A stretch of 64,000 nucleotides of DNA, taken from positions 2,232,001 to 2,296,000 of the forward strand of contig NZ_JAFEUW010000001.1 of assembly GCF_025028335.1 (NCBI RefSeq), read 5' to 3'. Below, piece after piece: positions 26,544 to 36,060 of this stretch. The DNA comes from Brachybacterium sillae. GTDB lineage: Bacteria; Actinomycetota; Actinomycetes; Actinomycetales; Dermabacteraceae. The notes under the pieces were generated by a model. The model saw only the letters and a program-made list of their open reading frames with translations. It had not been told where the DNA came from and searched no databases. The position numbers and the translations under genes are program-made. Every line of letters begins with the position of its first letter. Positions within the stretch are counted from its first letter, which is position 1.

Positions 26544-26975
26544 ATGTTCCTCGGAACGTTCACGCCCAAGCTCGATGAGAAAGGTCGGCTGATCTTCCCC
26601 GCGAAGTTCCGTGACGAACTCGCGAGCGGTCTGGTCATGACCCGTGGCCAGGAGCACTGCATCGCGGTGTACCCGCTCGCGGAGTTCAAACAGAAGCTCG
26701 ACGAGGCCCGCCGGGCCCCGACGACCGACCAGCGCACCCGCGACTACCTCCGCGTGCTCCTCTCCGGAGCCGAGGACGTCATCCCCGACAAGCAGGGGCG
26801 CATCACCATTCCGGGTCATCTCCGCACCTACGCGGGGCTGGACCGGGAGTGCGCCGTCATCGGCGCACTCGACCGGCTCGAGATCTGGTCACTCCCCGCG
26901 TGGGAGACCTACCTCGAGCAGAAGGAGGAGGGCTTCGCCCAGACCGCCGAGGAGGTGGTGCCCGGGCTGTTCTGA
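26544..26975 (+). CDS. mraZ: Transcriptional regulator MraZ
   Basis: DNA-binding protein of 143 residues with two AbrB-like MraZ repeats, the first [25 protein letters not shown], the second with [15 protein letters not shown]. It forms ring oligomers and represses the division and cell-wall cluster it heads, including itself. GGGAGGGGG precedes the ATG and its operator lies about 50 nt upstream. A gap of 160 bp separates it from rsmH. Confidence 0.96.
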   Translation: MFLGTFTPKLDEKGRLIFPAKFRDELASGLVMTRGQEHCIAVYPLAEFKQKLDEARRAPTTDQRTRDYLRVLLSGAEDVIPDKQGRITIPGHLRTYAGLDRECAVIGALDRLEIWSLPAWETYLEQKEEGFAQTAEEVVPGLF

Positions 26976-27135
26976 GGTCCTTCGTGCCGCGCGACACCCT
27001 CTCGCTCGCGCCCCGACGCAACTTCCCCGGTGGCGGGACGGGAGCGACGGGGAGTCCCGCGGCACGACCCCTCGAACCCACCCGGGTACCTCCCGGCCCC
27101 GCCCCCAGCCGACCCGACGACCGCGAGGAGGATGC

Positions 27136-28113
27136 ATGCCGCACAGCCTGCCGGCCGAGCAGCGCCACCTCCCCGTCCTGCGGGACCGGTGCGTCGAGCT
27201 GCTCCTGCCCGCCCTCCAGCACGACGGCGCGGTCTACGTCGACGGGACCCTCGGCATGGGTGGCCATGCCACCGCCATCCTGGACGCGGCACCGCAGGCC
27301 CGCCTGGTCGGTATCGACCGCGACGCCCAGGCTCTGGACCTCGCCCGCGAGCGCCTCCAGCGCGCCGGCCACGGCGATCGCATCACCCTGGTGCACGCCA
27401 CCTATGACCGCATCCCCGAGGTCCTCGACGACCTCGGCCTGCCCGGCGCCGCCGCGATCCTGCTGGACCTGGGACTGTCCAGCTTCCAGATCGACACGGA
27501 CGAGCGCGGGTTCTCCTACGCCGTCGACGCTCCGCTCGACATGCGCATGGACCCCGACTCCGGCGGCCCCACCGCCGCCGACCTCCTGGCCGACCTGCCG
27601 GAGGAGGAGATCGCGCGGATCCTGCATGACCTGGGGGATGAGCGCCACGCCCGACGCATCGCCCGTGCCGTGGTCCGCACCCGGCAGGCCGCACCGCTGA
27701 CCCGCAGCGCCCAGCTCGTCGACCTCATCGAGCAGGCCGTGCCCGCCGTCGCCCGTCACCGCGGCGGCCACCCCGCCAAGCGCAGCTTCCAGGCGCTGCG
27801 GATCGCGGTGAACCGGGAGCTGGAGATCCTCGTCGACGCGCTGGAGGGCGCCCTCGACGCCCTGCTGCCGGGTGGGCGACTGGCCGTCGAGTCCTACCAC
27901 TCGGGGGAGGACCGGTTGGTGAAGACGGCGTTCCATCGCCGCACCACCTCGAGCGCCCCGCCGGGTCTGCCGGTCGAACTCGAGGAGCATCGCCCCCGGT
28001 TCGCCGCCCTCACCCGTGGCGCCGAGAAGGCCGATGACGCCGAACTCGCCCGCAATCCCCGCGCCGCCTCCGTCCGGCTGCGCGCCGTCGAACGTCTGTC
28101 GATCCCGTCCTGA
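27136..28113 (+). CDS. rsmH: 16S rRNA (cytosine1402-N4)-methyltransferase
   Basis: SAM-dependent methyltransferase of 325 residues (formerly MraW) acting on C1402 of 16S rRNA. VDGTLGMGGH is motif I; DLGLSSFQIDTDERGFSY and HPAKRSFQALRIAVNRELE are family signatures. ATG 27136 follows GAGGAGG; the frame is open far upstream over mraZ, but that part is unrelated. Second gene of the division cluster, ten bp before ftsL. Confidence 0.95.
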   Translation: MPHSLPAEQRHLPVLRDRCVELLLPALQHDGAVYVDGTLGMGGHATAILDAAPQARLVGIDRDAQALDLARERLQRAGHGDRITLVHATYDRIPEVLDDLGLPGAAAILLDLGLSSFQIDTDERGFSYAVDAPLDMRMDPDSGGPTAADLLADLPEEEIARILHDLGDERHARRIARAVVRTRQAAPLTRSAQLVDLIEQAVPAVARHRGGHPAKRSFQALRIAVNRELEILVDALEGALDALLPGGRLAVESYHSGEDRLVKTAFHRRTTSSAPPGLPVELEEHRPRFAALTRGAEKADDAELARNPRAASVRLRAVERLSIPS

Positions 28114-28123
28114 GGTGCCCTGA

Positions 28124-28618
28124 ATGGTCAGCATCACCGCCACCGCTCGGCCGCTGCGCTCACCCCGCCCGGCCAGTCCGGCGTCCACGCGCCCTCGGCT
28201 CACCGTCGTCAGCCGCCCTCGGCCGCGTCTGTCGACCGTGCCGTTCGCGATCCTGTGCACCGCGATCCTGCTGGCCTCCCTGCTGTCGGTGCTGGTGCTG
28301 AACGTCCAGATGTCCGACACCAGCTACCGCATCACTCGCCTGCAGGCCCAGTCCCAGCGTCTGGCCGAGGAGGAGCAGGCACTGGTGGAACAGAACCGCC
28401 ATCTCGACACGCCGCAGGAGCTCGAGAAGCGCGCCCGCGCCCTCGGTATGGTGCCCGTGGGCGAGCCCGCCTACATCGATCTGGCGACCGGTGAGGTCGT
28501 CGGCGGTGAGGGCGCCGCGGCCACCGACCCGGCGGGCGTCCAGGCGCCCCCGGCGCCGATGCCGGCGGTCCCCGGCCCCGGCACGCCCTACCGAGGTCTC
28601 GGCGGCGAAGGACTCTGA
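28124..28618 (+). CDS. ftsL: Cell division protein FtsL
   Basis: Bitopic membrane protein of 164 residues: basic, Pro/Arg-rich cytosolic tail, one membrane segment (about 40-62), then a coiled coil (ITRLQAQSQRLAEEEQALVE). A Pro/Ala-rich C-terminal tail of about 45 residues extends past the usual end. FtsL links the divisome FtsQ-FtsW-FtsI complex. Sequence conservation is low in this family; position between rsmH and ftsI and topology support the call. Confidence 0.85.
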   Translation: MVSITATARPLRSPRPASPASTRPRLTVVSRPRPRLSTVPFAILCTAILLASLLSVLVLNVQMSDTSYRITRLQAQSQRLAEEEQALVEQNRHLDTPQELEKRARALGMVPVGEPAYIDLATGEVVGGEGAAATDPAGVQAPPAPMPAVPGPGTPYRGLGGEGL

Positions 28619-28624
28619 TCACCC

Positions 28625-30385
28625 ATGGCGAGCTCATCGCGCATCCCCCCACCCCGCGTCGGGGAGCCCACCGTGCGCCACCGCTTCCTGGTGGTCGTCA
28701 TCCTGCTGGCCTCGCTGGCGCTGAGCACACGTCTGCTCTGGGTCCAGGGGCTCAATTCCCGTGCTCTCGCCGCAGAGGCGCGGGAATCCCGCACCGTCGA
28801 GCGGACCATCCCCGCGCTGCGCGGGGACATCCTCGACCGTGATGGGAAGGTCCTCGCCGCCTCCGTCGAACGGTATGACCTGTGGGTCGACCAGCGGCAG
28901 GTCGACGAGTACCGTGCGAAGGACGAGGACGCCCGGCCCGAGGAGAAGGGCGTCAAGGGTGCTGCGCGCACCCTCGCCCCCGTTCTCGGCATGACTCCCG
29001 CCGAAGCGGAGAAGAAACTCTCCGGTACGCGGGGCTTCGTGTACCTGTCCAAGGGCGTCGACCCCGCCGTCCGCGACGCCACCATGGCTCTGCGCATCCC
29101 CGGGGTCGGCTCCGACCGTGTCGCCCAGCGCACCTATCCCTCCGGGGAGGTCGCCGGAAACGTCCTCGGCTTCGTCAGCGGCGACGGGGAGCCCCTGGCC
29201 GGCACTGAGATCGCCTACGACGACGTCCTGCGCGGTGAGAACGGCCGGATCAGCTACGAGCGCGGCGCGGGCGGCCAGATCATCCCCACTGCCCCCCAGG
29301 CCACCCAGCGTGCCGTCGACGGTCGCACCGTCGAGCTGACGATTGACCAGGACCTGCAGTGGCGCACCCAGCAGATCCTGGCGCAGACCGTCGACAGGTG
29401 GGGCGGCAGCGGGGGCAGCGCCGTGGTGATGAACGCCCGCACCGGCGAGGTGCTGGCTCTCGCCGACTACCCCACCTACGATCCCAACGCCCCGGGGCGC
29501 ACGGACGCGAAGTACCGCGGCAACCAGTCACTGTCGAACGTCTTCGAGCCCGGTTCCACCGGCAAGCTGTTCACCATGGCCGCGGCGATCGAGGAGGGCA
29601 CGGTCAGCCCCACCTCCCAGTACACGATTCCGTCCACGATGACCTTCGACGGGCAGCGGATCAAGGACTCCCACGCCCACGAGGTGCAGAAGCTGACCCT
29701 CGCTGGAGTGTTGGCGCAGAGCTCCAACGTGGGCACGGTGCAGGTCTCGCAGACTCTCGACGACCGCACCCGCTACGAGTACCTGCGCCGGTTCGGTCTC
29801 GGCCAGCGCACCGGGGTGGGTCTGCCCGGTGAATCCGCCGGCATCCTCCACGCGCCCGAGGACTGGGACCCGCGCATGCGGTTCACCACCAGCTTCGGGC
29901 AGGGCTACTCCGTCAACGCGCTGCAGATGGTCTCCGCCGTGAGCACCTTCGCCAACGACGGGGTGCGGGTGCAGCCCTCCCTGGTGCGTGGCGTGATGGA
30001 TGAGAGCGGCACCCTGCGGCCGCTCGGGGAGCCGACGCGCACCCGGGTGGTGTCCTCCCAGACCGCCGCCACGATGGTGCAGCTGATGGACAACAACATC
30101 GTCGACGACGGCAAGCACAACGGGAACATCCCGCACTACGCCGTCGGTGGGAAGTCCGGCACCGCCCAGGTGCCCGACGGCACCTACACCGCGTCCTTCA
30201 TCGGGATCGCTCCGGCCGACGACCCCGAACTGGTGACCGGGGTGTTCATCTACGGCCTGACCAGCTTCATCTCCGGCACCACCGCCGCTGCCCCGGCGTT
30301 CTCCGAGGTCATGGGCTACGCCCTGCAGAACCAGGGGGTGGCCCCGACGGGCCGGCCCGGTCGCGACCTGGAGGATGAGTGGTGA
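28625..30385 (+). CDS. ftsI: Septal peptidoglycan transpeptidase (class B PBP)
   Basis: Division transpeptidase of 586 residues that cross-links septal wall. One membrane anchor (20-42), a pedestal dimerisation domain, then the transpeptidase with SxxK S311-T-G-K314, SxN S366-S-N368 and KSGT 510-513. The start lies 6 nt after ftsL. In the cluster it pairs with ftsW, the glycosyltransferase encoded 5.7 kb downstream. The gene ends in a GTGA overlap with murE. Confidence 0.96.
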   Translation: MASSSRIPPPRVGEPTVRHRFLVVVILLASLALSTRLLWVQGLNSRALAAEARESRTVERTIPALRGDILDRDGKVLAASVERYDLWVDQRQVDEYRAKDEDARPEEKGVKGAARTLAPVLGMTPAEAEKKLSGTRGFVYLSKGVDPAVRDATMALRIPGVGSDRVAQRTYPSGEVAGNVLGFVSGDGEPLAGTEIAYDDVLRGENGRISYERGAGGQIIPTAPQATQRAVDGRTVELTIDQDLQWRTQQILAQTVDRWGGSGGSAVVMNARTGEVLALADYPTYDPNAPGRTDAKYRGNQSLSNVFEPGSTGKLFTMAAAIEEGTVSPTSQYTIPSTMTFDGQRIKDSHAHEVQKLTLAGVLAQSSNVGTVQVSQTLDDRTRYEYLRRFGLGQRTGVGLPGESAGILHAPEDWDPRMRFTTSFGQGYSVNALQMVSAVSTFANDGVRVQPSLVRGVMDESGTLRPLGEPTRTRVVSSQTAATMVQLMDNNIVDDGKHNGNIPHYAVGGKSGTAQVPDGTYTASFIGIAPADDPELVTGVFIYGLTSFISGTTAAAPAFSEVMGYALQNQGVAPTGRPGRDLEDEW

Positions 30386-32001
30386 CCGGCGTCGTGATCG
30401 AGGACCCCGCCCGCCCCGAGGTCGTCTCCGGGCTGCCCCTCGCCGATCTGCTCGCGCAGCTCGGTCCCGCCGTGCGGGTGAGCGCTGCCGCGGCGGGGCA
30501 GGGTCGCAGCCTGGATGCCGTGCAGCTGCAGGGGATCACCCTCGACTCCCGTGCCGCACGCGCCGGGGACCTGTGGTGCGCCCTGCCCGGCGCCCGCACG
30601 CACGGGGCCCGATTCGCCCAGCAGGCCGCCGACGGGGGAGCGGTCGCCGCCCTCACCGATCCGGCCGGCCAGGAGGACTGCGAGCGCGCCGGGCTGGCCA
30701 CCCTGGTGGTGGAGGACCCCCGGGCGGTGATGGCCACCGCCGCCGCTCTCATCCTGGGTCGTCCCGCCGAGCGCCTGCGGATGATCGGCGTCACCGGGAC
30801 CAACGGCAAGACGTCCGTCACCACGATGCTCCACCGCACCCTGCTGGAGCTCGGTCGCCCCAGCGGTGTGATCGGCACCAGCGGCACCTTCTTCCGTGAC
30901 ACCGACGGTCACGACCACCGCATCGCGACCGTGCGCACCACTCCGGAATCACCGGAGTTGCACGGCCTGCTCGCCCGCATGGCCGAGGACGGGGTCGACA
31001 CCTGCGCGATGGAGGTCTCCAGCCACGCCCTGGTGCTGCACCGCGCCGACGAGGTGGTGTTCGAGGCCGCCGCCTTCACCAACCTCACCCAGGACCACCT
31101 GGACTTCCATCCCTCGATGGAGGACTACTTCCAGGCCAAGGCCTCCCTGTTCCTGCCGGGCCGCTGCCGCCATGCCGTGATCTGCACCGACGACGACTAC
31201 GGCACCCGCCTGGCCGCCATGGCGCAGGAACGCGGCATCCCCACCGTCACCTACGCGACCCTGCCGGGGCGCCCGGCCGACCATCGCGCGGAGGCGATCA
31301 CCTTCGACGGCTTCGGGTCCCGCTTCGTGCTCGCCGGTCCGGCCGGCGCGCGCCCCGAGCTGCGCAGCGCCCTGCCCGGGCGCCACTACGTCGCCAACAC
31401 GATCGCCGTGGCGCTGCTGCTCGACGCCGTGGGGATCGCGCCGTCCGAGGCGGCCGACGCACTGGGCCGCGCCGCGACCGTCCCCGGGCGGATGGAACTG
31501 GTCTCCCGGGCCCCGGTGCGCGGCGTCGTCGACTACTCCCACACCGAGGACTCCCTGCAGCAGGCCCTGTCGACGCTGCGGTCACTGCCGGACGTGCAGC
31601 GGATCCTGGTGGTGATGGGCGCGGGGGGTGACCGCGACCGCACCAAGCGGCCGCACATGGGGGCCGTCGCCGCCGCCGGGGCCGACGTCGTGATCGTCAC
31701 CGACGACAATCCCCGCAGCGAGGACCCGGCCCGGATCCGCGCCGAGGTCCTCGGCGGGATCCCCGCCGACACCGGTGCCGAGGTGCTGGACGTCGGTGGC
31801 CGACGCGAGGCCATCGACCGGGCCGCGCATCTCGCCCGCCCCGGGGACCTGGTGCTGGTCGCCGGGAAGGGCGCCGAGACCGGCCAGGACATCGGCGGAC
31901 AGGTGCTGCCCTTCGACGACCGCGTCGAACTGCGGCGTGCACTCGCGGCCCGCCATCCCGCCCAGGACGACACCACCCCTCAGGAGGCCGAGGAATGCTG
32001 A
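30382..32001 (+). CDS. murE: UDP-MurNAc-L-Ala-D-Glu--meso-diaminopimelate ligase
   Basis: Mur ligase of 539 residues adding the third stem-peptide residue. ATP loop GTNGKT near 138-143. The amino-acid selector reads D442-N-P-R445; the arginine form is typical of meso-DAP-adding enzymes, consistent with dapF in this window. Active-site VDYSHTEDSL departs slightly from the usual HTPD. GTG 30382 overlaps the ftsI stop by 4 bp and has GGAGG 7 nt upstream; GTG 30379 is a less likely start. Confidence 0.95.
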   Translation: MTGVVIEDPARPEVVSGLPLADLLAQLGPAVRVSAAAAGQGRSLDAVQLQGITLDSRAARAGDLWCALPGARTHGARFAQQAADGGAVAALTDPAGQEDCERAGLATLVVEDPRAVMATAAALILGRPAERLRMIGVTGTNGKTSVTTMLHRTLLELGRPSGVIGTSGTFFRDTDGHDHRIATVRTTPESPELHGLLARMAEDGVDTCAMEVSSHALVLHRADEVVFEAAAFTNLTQDHLDFHPSMEDYFQAKASLFLPGRCRHAVICTDDDYGTRLAAMAQERGIPTVTYATLPGRPADHRAEAITFDGFGSRFVLAGPAGARPELRSALPGRHYVANTIAVALLLDAVGIAPSEAADALGRAATVPGRMELVSRAPVRGVVDYSHTEDSLQQALSTLRSLPDVQRILVVMGAGGDRDRTKRPHMGAVAAAGADVVIVTDDNPRSEDPARIRAEVLGGIPADTGAEVLDVGGRREAIDRAAHLARPGDLVLVAGKGAETGQDIGGQVLPFDDRVELRRALAARHPAQDDTTPQEAEEC

Positions 32002-33473
32002 CGATGACCGCGCAGGAGGTGGCCGCGACGACCGGGGGGCGCCTCGTCGGCGGAGCCACCGGGCAGGAGCGCGTCACCGGTCGGGCCGTGGTCGACTCCC
32101 GGCAGGTCGCGACCGGGGATCTGTTCGCCGCCTTCGACGGGGAGCACGTCGACGGTCATGACTACGCCCAGCGGGCCGTCGATGCCGGTGCCGCCCTGGT
32201 GCTGCTCACCCGCGATGTCGGCGTGCCGGGAGTGCTGGTGGAGGATGCCGAGGTCGCCCTCGCCGACCTCGCCCGCGGGCAGCTGGAGCGGGCCCGCGCC
32301 AGCTGCCCCGAGCTGGTCGTCGTCGCCGTCACCGGGTCCGCCGGCAAGACCGGCACCAAGGACCTTCTGGGGCAGCTGTTCGAGCGTCTCAGGCCGACCA
32401 TCGCCCCGCCGGGAAGTCACAACAACGAACTCGGTCTGCCACTGACGGTGCTCGGGCTCACCGAGGAGACCCGCTGCCTGGTGCTCGAGATGGGTGCCCG
32501 CGGCATCGGCCACATCCGCTACCTGACGGACATCGCCCGGCCGGACATCGCCCTGGTGCTGAACGTCGGCTCCGCCCACCTGGGGGAGTTCGGCAGCCCC
32601 GAGGCGATCGCCCAGGCCAAGGGCGAGATCATCGAGGCCCTCACGTCGCAGGGCCGGGCGGTGCTGAACGCCGACGATCCGCGGGTCGCGGCGATGGCCC
32701 CCCGCACCTCCGCGCCCGTGGTCACCTGGGGCCAGGGGCCGGCGGATGTGCGGGTGCACGACCTCACCCTCGATGAGGCCGCCCGAGCCCGCTTCACCCT
32801 CGTGATCCCCGAGGGACTCACCCGCCTCGACGGCGGCGCGATCCCCGCCGGGGAGCTCCCCATCACCCTGCGCCTGCTGGGGGAGCACCAGGCGTTCAAC
32901 GCCGTGGCCGCTGCCACTGCCGCGCTGCTCGCGGGGGTCGGCCCCGAGGACGTCGCCGAGGTGCTGCGCACCGCCGAGCCGCTCTCCGGGCAGCGGATGG
33001 AGACCCATGAGCTCCCCGGTGGCATCACCGTCGTCAACGACGCCTACAACGCCAACCCCGAATCGATGCGACTGGCCCTGCGCACCCTCGCGCACCTGGG
33101 CCGCCATCGCCGCACCATCGCGGTGCTGGGAGAGATGCGTGAGCTCGGAGCGGACTCGATCCGCCTGCACGACGAGACCGGCCGTCTGGTCGTGCGGCTG
33201 AACATCGACCATCTGATCGCCGTGGGTGAGGGTGCCCGGCCGATCCACCAGGGTGCCGGCCTGGAGGGCAGTTTCGGCGGAGAGTCCGAGTATGTGGCGA
33301 CCGTGGAGGAGGCCCTCGCTGTGCTACAACGGTTCGTGCGGCCCGGCGACGTGGTGCTGCTGAAGTCGTCCCGCGACTCCGGTCTGCGCGAGCTGGGCGA
33401 CCGGCTCGTGCAGGCACTGCAGGCCGACACGACGCGCGATACCACGGAGGAGACGGAGGACCGCACCGCATGA
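31995..33473 (+). CDS. murF: UDP-MurNAc-tripeptide--D-alanyl-D-alanine ligase
   Basis: Mur ligase of 492 residues adding D-Ala-D-Ala to the stem peptide. ATP loop GSAGKTGTK, the family's NNELGLPLT and the [13 protein letters not shown] motif are all present. The ATG lies inside the end of murE (7-bp overlap) behind AGGAGG, so it is translated with murE. The C-terminal 15 residues are Thr/Glu/Asp-rich. No ddl gene is in the cluster. Confidence 0.95.
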   Translation: MLTMTAQEVAATTGGRLVGGATGQERVTGRAVVDSRQVATGDLFAAFDGEHVDGHDYAQRAVDAGAALVLLTRDVGVPGVLVEDAEVALADLARGQLERARASCPELVVVAVTGSAGKTGTKDLLGQLFERLRPTIAPPGSHNNELGLPLTVLGLTEETRCLVLEMGARGIGHIRYLTDIARPDIALVLNVGSAHLGEFGSPEAIAQAKGEIIEALTSQGRAVLNADDPRVAAMAPRTSAPVVTWGQGPADVRVHDLTLDEAARARFTLVIPEGLTRLDGGAIPAGELPITLRLLGEHQAFNAVAAATAALLAGVGPEDVAEVLRTAEPLSGQRMETHELPGGITVVNDAYNANPESMRLALRTLAHLGRHRRTIAVLGEMRELGADSIRLHDETGRLVVRLNIDHLIAVGEGARPIHQGAGLEGSFGGESEYVATVEEALAVLQRFVRPGDVVLLKSSRDSGLRELGDRLVQALQADTTRDTTEETEDRTA

Positions 33474-34561
33474 TCGCGATCATGGTGGCGGGGGGCGTTG
33501 CCCTCGTCCTGTCCATCCTCGGTACCCCGGCATACATCCGTCTGCTGGTGCACAAGGGGTACGGGCAGTTCATCCGGGACGACGGCCCCACCAGCCACGC
33601 CACCAAGCGGGGCACCCCCACCATGGGCGGTGTCGCGATCATCCTCGCGACCCTGCTCGCCTACGCGATTACCCACCTCGTCACCTGGAGCGCCCCCACC
33701 ATCTCCGGGGCACTGGTGCTGTTCCTCATGGCCGGGTTGGGGCTGGTCGGATTCCTCGACGACTACCTGAAGATCTCCCATCAGCGCAGTCTCGGGCTGC
33801 GCCCCCGGGCCAAGCTGATCGGCCAGTTCCTCGTCGCCACGCTGTTCGCTGTGCTGGCACTGCTCGCGCCCGACGCCCAGGGCCACACGTCCGCCTCCAC
33901 CCGGATCTCCTTCGTGCGGGACATCCCGTGGCTCGACCTCGCCGCCGCCGGCACCGTGCTGGGTGTGCTGCTGTTCGCCATGTGGGCGAACTTCCTGGTC
34001 GCCGCCTGGTCCAACGGTGTGAACCTCACTGACGGACTCGACGGCCTCGCCTCCGGCGCCACCATCATCTTCACCACCACCTACGTGCTGATCTGCTTCT
34101 GGCAGTGGCGCCAGAGCTGCGACACCGTCGGCGGCGCCCCCGGCTGCTACACCGTGCGCGACCCGCTGGACATCGCCGTGATCTGCGCGGCCGTGGCGGG
34201 CGCCTGCATCGGGTTCCTGTGGTGGAACACCTCCCCGGCGAAGATCTTCATGGGGGACACCGGTTCCCTCGCCCTGGGGGGCGCCCTCGCCGGGATCACC
34301 ATCGTCTCGCGCACCGAGCTGCTCGGCGCGATCATCGGCGGACTGTTCGTGATCATCTCGCTGTCCGTGATCATCCAGGTCGCGAGCTTCAAGACCACCG
34401 GGAAGCGCGTGTTCCGCATGGCACCGCTGCAGCACCACTTCGAACTGCTCGGCTGGAACGAGGTCACCATCGTGGTGCGGTTCTGGATCGTCGCCGGCAT
34501 CCTCGCCGGTCTCGGTCTGGGCCTGTTCTACCTCGACGCGCTGGCGCAGGTGGTGCGGTGA
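33470..34561 (+). CDS. mraY: Phospho-MurNAc-pentapeptide transferase
   Basis: Polytopic enzyme of 363 residues with about ten membrane segments that transfers phospho-MurNAc-pentapeptide to undecaprenyl phosphate (lipid I). Conserved catalytic motifs: [21 protein letters not shown], and [12 protein letters not shown], plus the [12 protein letters not shown] signature. An ATGA overlap joins it to murF and a GTGA overlap to murD. An inserted loop with cysteines ([13 protein letters not shown]) lies before the seventh or so membrane segment. Confidence 0.96.
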   Translation: MIAIMVAGGVALVLSILGTPAYIRLLVHKGYGQFIRDDGPTSHATKRGTPTMGGVAIILATLLAYAITHLVTWSAPTISGALVLFLMAGLGLVGFLDDYLKISHQRSLGLRPRAKLIGQFLVATLFAVLALLAPDAQGHTSASTRISFVRDIPWLDLAAAGTVLGVLLFAMWANFLVAAWSNGVNLTDGLDGLASGATIIFTTTYVLICFWQWRQSCDTVGGAPGCYTVRDPLDIAVICAAVAGACIGFLWWNTSPAKIFMGDTGSLALGGALAGITIVSRTELLGAIIGGLFVIISLSVIIQVASFKTTGKRVFRMAPLQHHFELLGWNEVTIVVRFWIVAGILAGLGLGLFYLDALAQVVR

Positions 34562-36060
34562 CGCACGGCCTGCCCCTCGAGCAGCGGCCCTGGCCCGGGA
34601 TGGATGTCTCCGGGCTGACGATCCTGGTGACCGGGTTCGGGGTCTCCGGGTACGCGGTCGCCGACCAGACCATGCAGCGCGGGGCCCACGTGGTCGTCGT
34701 CGATTCCAGCACCACCGACGCCACCCGCGAGCGCGCCCGGATCCTGGAGAACCTCGGCGTGGACGTCCGTCTGGGGCTGGAGCACACACAGTGCCTGCCC
34801 CCCGACGTGCAGCCGGATCTCGTCGTGACCTCCCCCGGGTGGCGGCCCGACCAGCCGTTGCTGGCGCAGGCCGCGCACCGCGGTATCCCCGTGTGGAGTG
34901 AGATCGAGCTGGCCCGGCGCATGCAGCCGGCGGACGGCCCCGCCTGGCTCGCCGTCACCGGCACCAACGGCAAGACCACCACCGTCACCATGCTCGAGTC
35001 GATCCTCCGGGCTGCCGGGTTGCGCGCCGTGGCGTGCGGCAACGTCGGTCTGCCGCTGATCGAGGCGGCTCTCGACCCGATCGGTTACGAGGTCCTCGCG
35101 GTGGAGCTGTCCAGCTTCCAGCTGCACTGGACCGACCACGTCCTCGCGCAGTCCGCCGCGGTGCTGAACATCTCCGAGGACCACCTCGACTGGCATGGCG
35201 GGCTCGAGGAGTACGCCGCCGCGAAGGGTCGGATCTACGAGGGCGTCGAACGCGCCTGCGTGTACACCGTCGCCGATGAACGCACCCGCCGTCTGGTGGA
35301 GGAGGCCGACGTGCGTGAGGGTGCCCGCGCCATCGGCCTCACCCTCGGTGCCCCCGGGTTGTCGGAGCTCGGTGTGGTCGAGGACCTCCTCGTCGACCGG
35401 GCGTTCGTCGAGGACCGCCGACGCACCGCCGCGGAACTCGCCCGCCTGGAGGACCTCGCGCATCTGGGCGCCCACGGTGCCCCGCCGCACGTGGTGCTCG
35501 ATGCCCTCGCCGCCGCCGCCCTCGCCCGCTCCCACGGGGTCGAACCCGCCGCCGTCCAGGCCGGCCTGCGCGCCTACCGCCCCGGCCGCCACCGCGCCGA
35601 GGTGGTCGCCCGGATCGACGGGGTCGCCTACGTCGACGACTCCAAGGCCACCAACCCCGATTCCGCGCTCGCCTCCCTCCGGGGAGTGCAGAGCGCCGTA
35701 TGGATCGCCGGGGGGCTCACCAAGGACGCCGACGTCGACGAGCTCGTCGCTCTCTGCGCCGACCGCCTGCGCGCCGTGGTGCTCATCGGCCGTGATCCCG
35801 GTCCCTTCCGCGAGGCCCTCGCCCGACACGCGCCCGACGTCCCCGTCCTGCGCCCCTCGGGAGGCGAGACTGACCGGGACGCGGACCGCGCCACCTACAT
35901 GCGTGAGACGGTCACCCTGGCCCGGTCGCTGGCCAGCGAGGGTGATGTCGTGCTGCTGGCCCCTGCGGCCGCGTCGATGGACCAGTTCACGGATTACGGG
36001 CAGCGCGGCGATCTCTTCGCCGCCGCGGTCCGGGAGCTCGCAGGGGGAGACGGGCCATGA
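34558..36060 (+). CDS. murD: UDP-MurNAc-L-alanine--D-glutamate ligase
   Basis: Mur ligase of 500 residues adding D-Glu. An N-terminal Rossmann-like domain ([16 protein letters not shown]), the ATP loop GTNGKTTT, and [13 protein letters not shown] typical of MurD. GTG 34558 overlaps the mraY stop by 4 bp. Compared with usual MurD (about 450 residues) it is slightly long, mainly from the Arg/Glu-rich segment around residues 240-295. Confidence 0.95.
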   Translation: MTHGLPLEQRPWPGMDVSGLTILVTGFGVSGYAVADQTMQRGAHVVVVDSSTTDATRERARILENLGVDVRLGLEHTQCLPPDVQPDLVVTSPGWRPDQPLLAQAAHRGIPVWSEIELARRMQPADGPAWLAVTGTNGKTTTVTMLESILRAAGLRAVACGNVGLPLIEAALDPIGYEVLAVELSSFQLHWTDHVLAQSAAVLNISEDHLDWHGGLEEYAAAKGRIYEGVERACVYTVADERTRRLVEEADVREGARAIGLTLGAPGLSELGVVEDLLVDRAFVEDRRRTAAELARLEDLAHLGAHGAPPHVVLDALAAAALARSHGVEPAAVQAGLRAYRPGRHRAEVVARIDGVAYVDDSKATNPDSALASLRGVQSAVWIAGGLTKDADVDELVALCADRLRAVVLIGRDPGPFREALARHAPDVPVLRPSGGETDRDADRATYMRETVTLARSLASEGDVVLLAPAAASMDQFTDYGQRGDLFAAAVRELAGGDGP

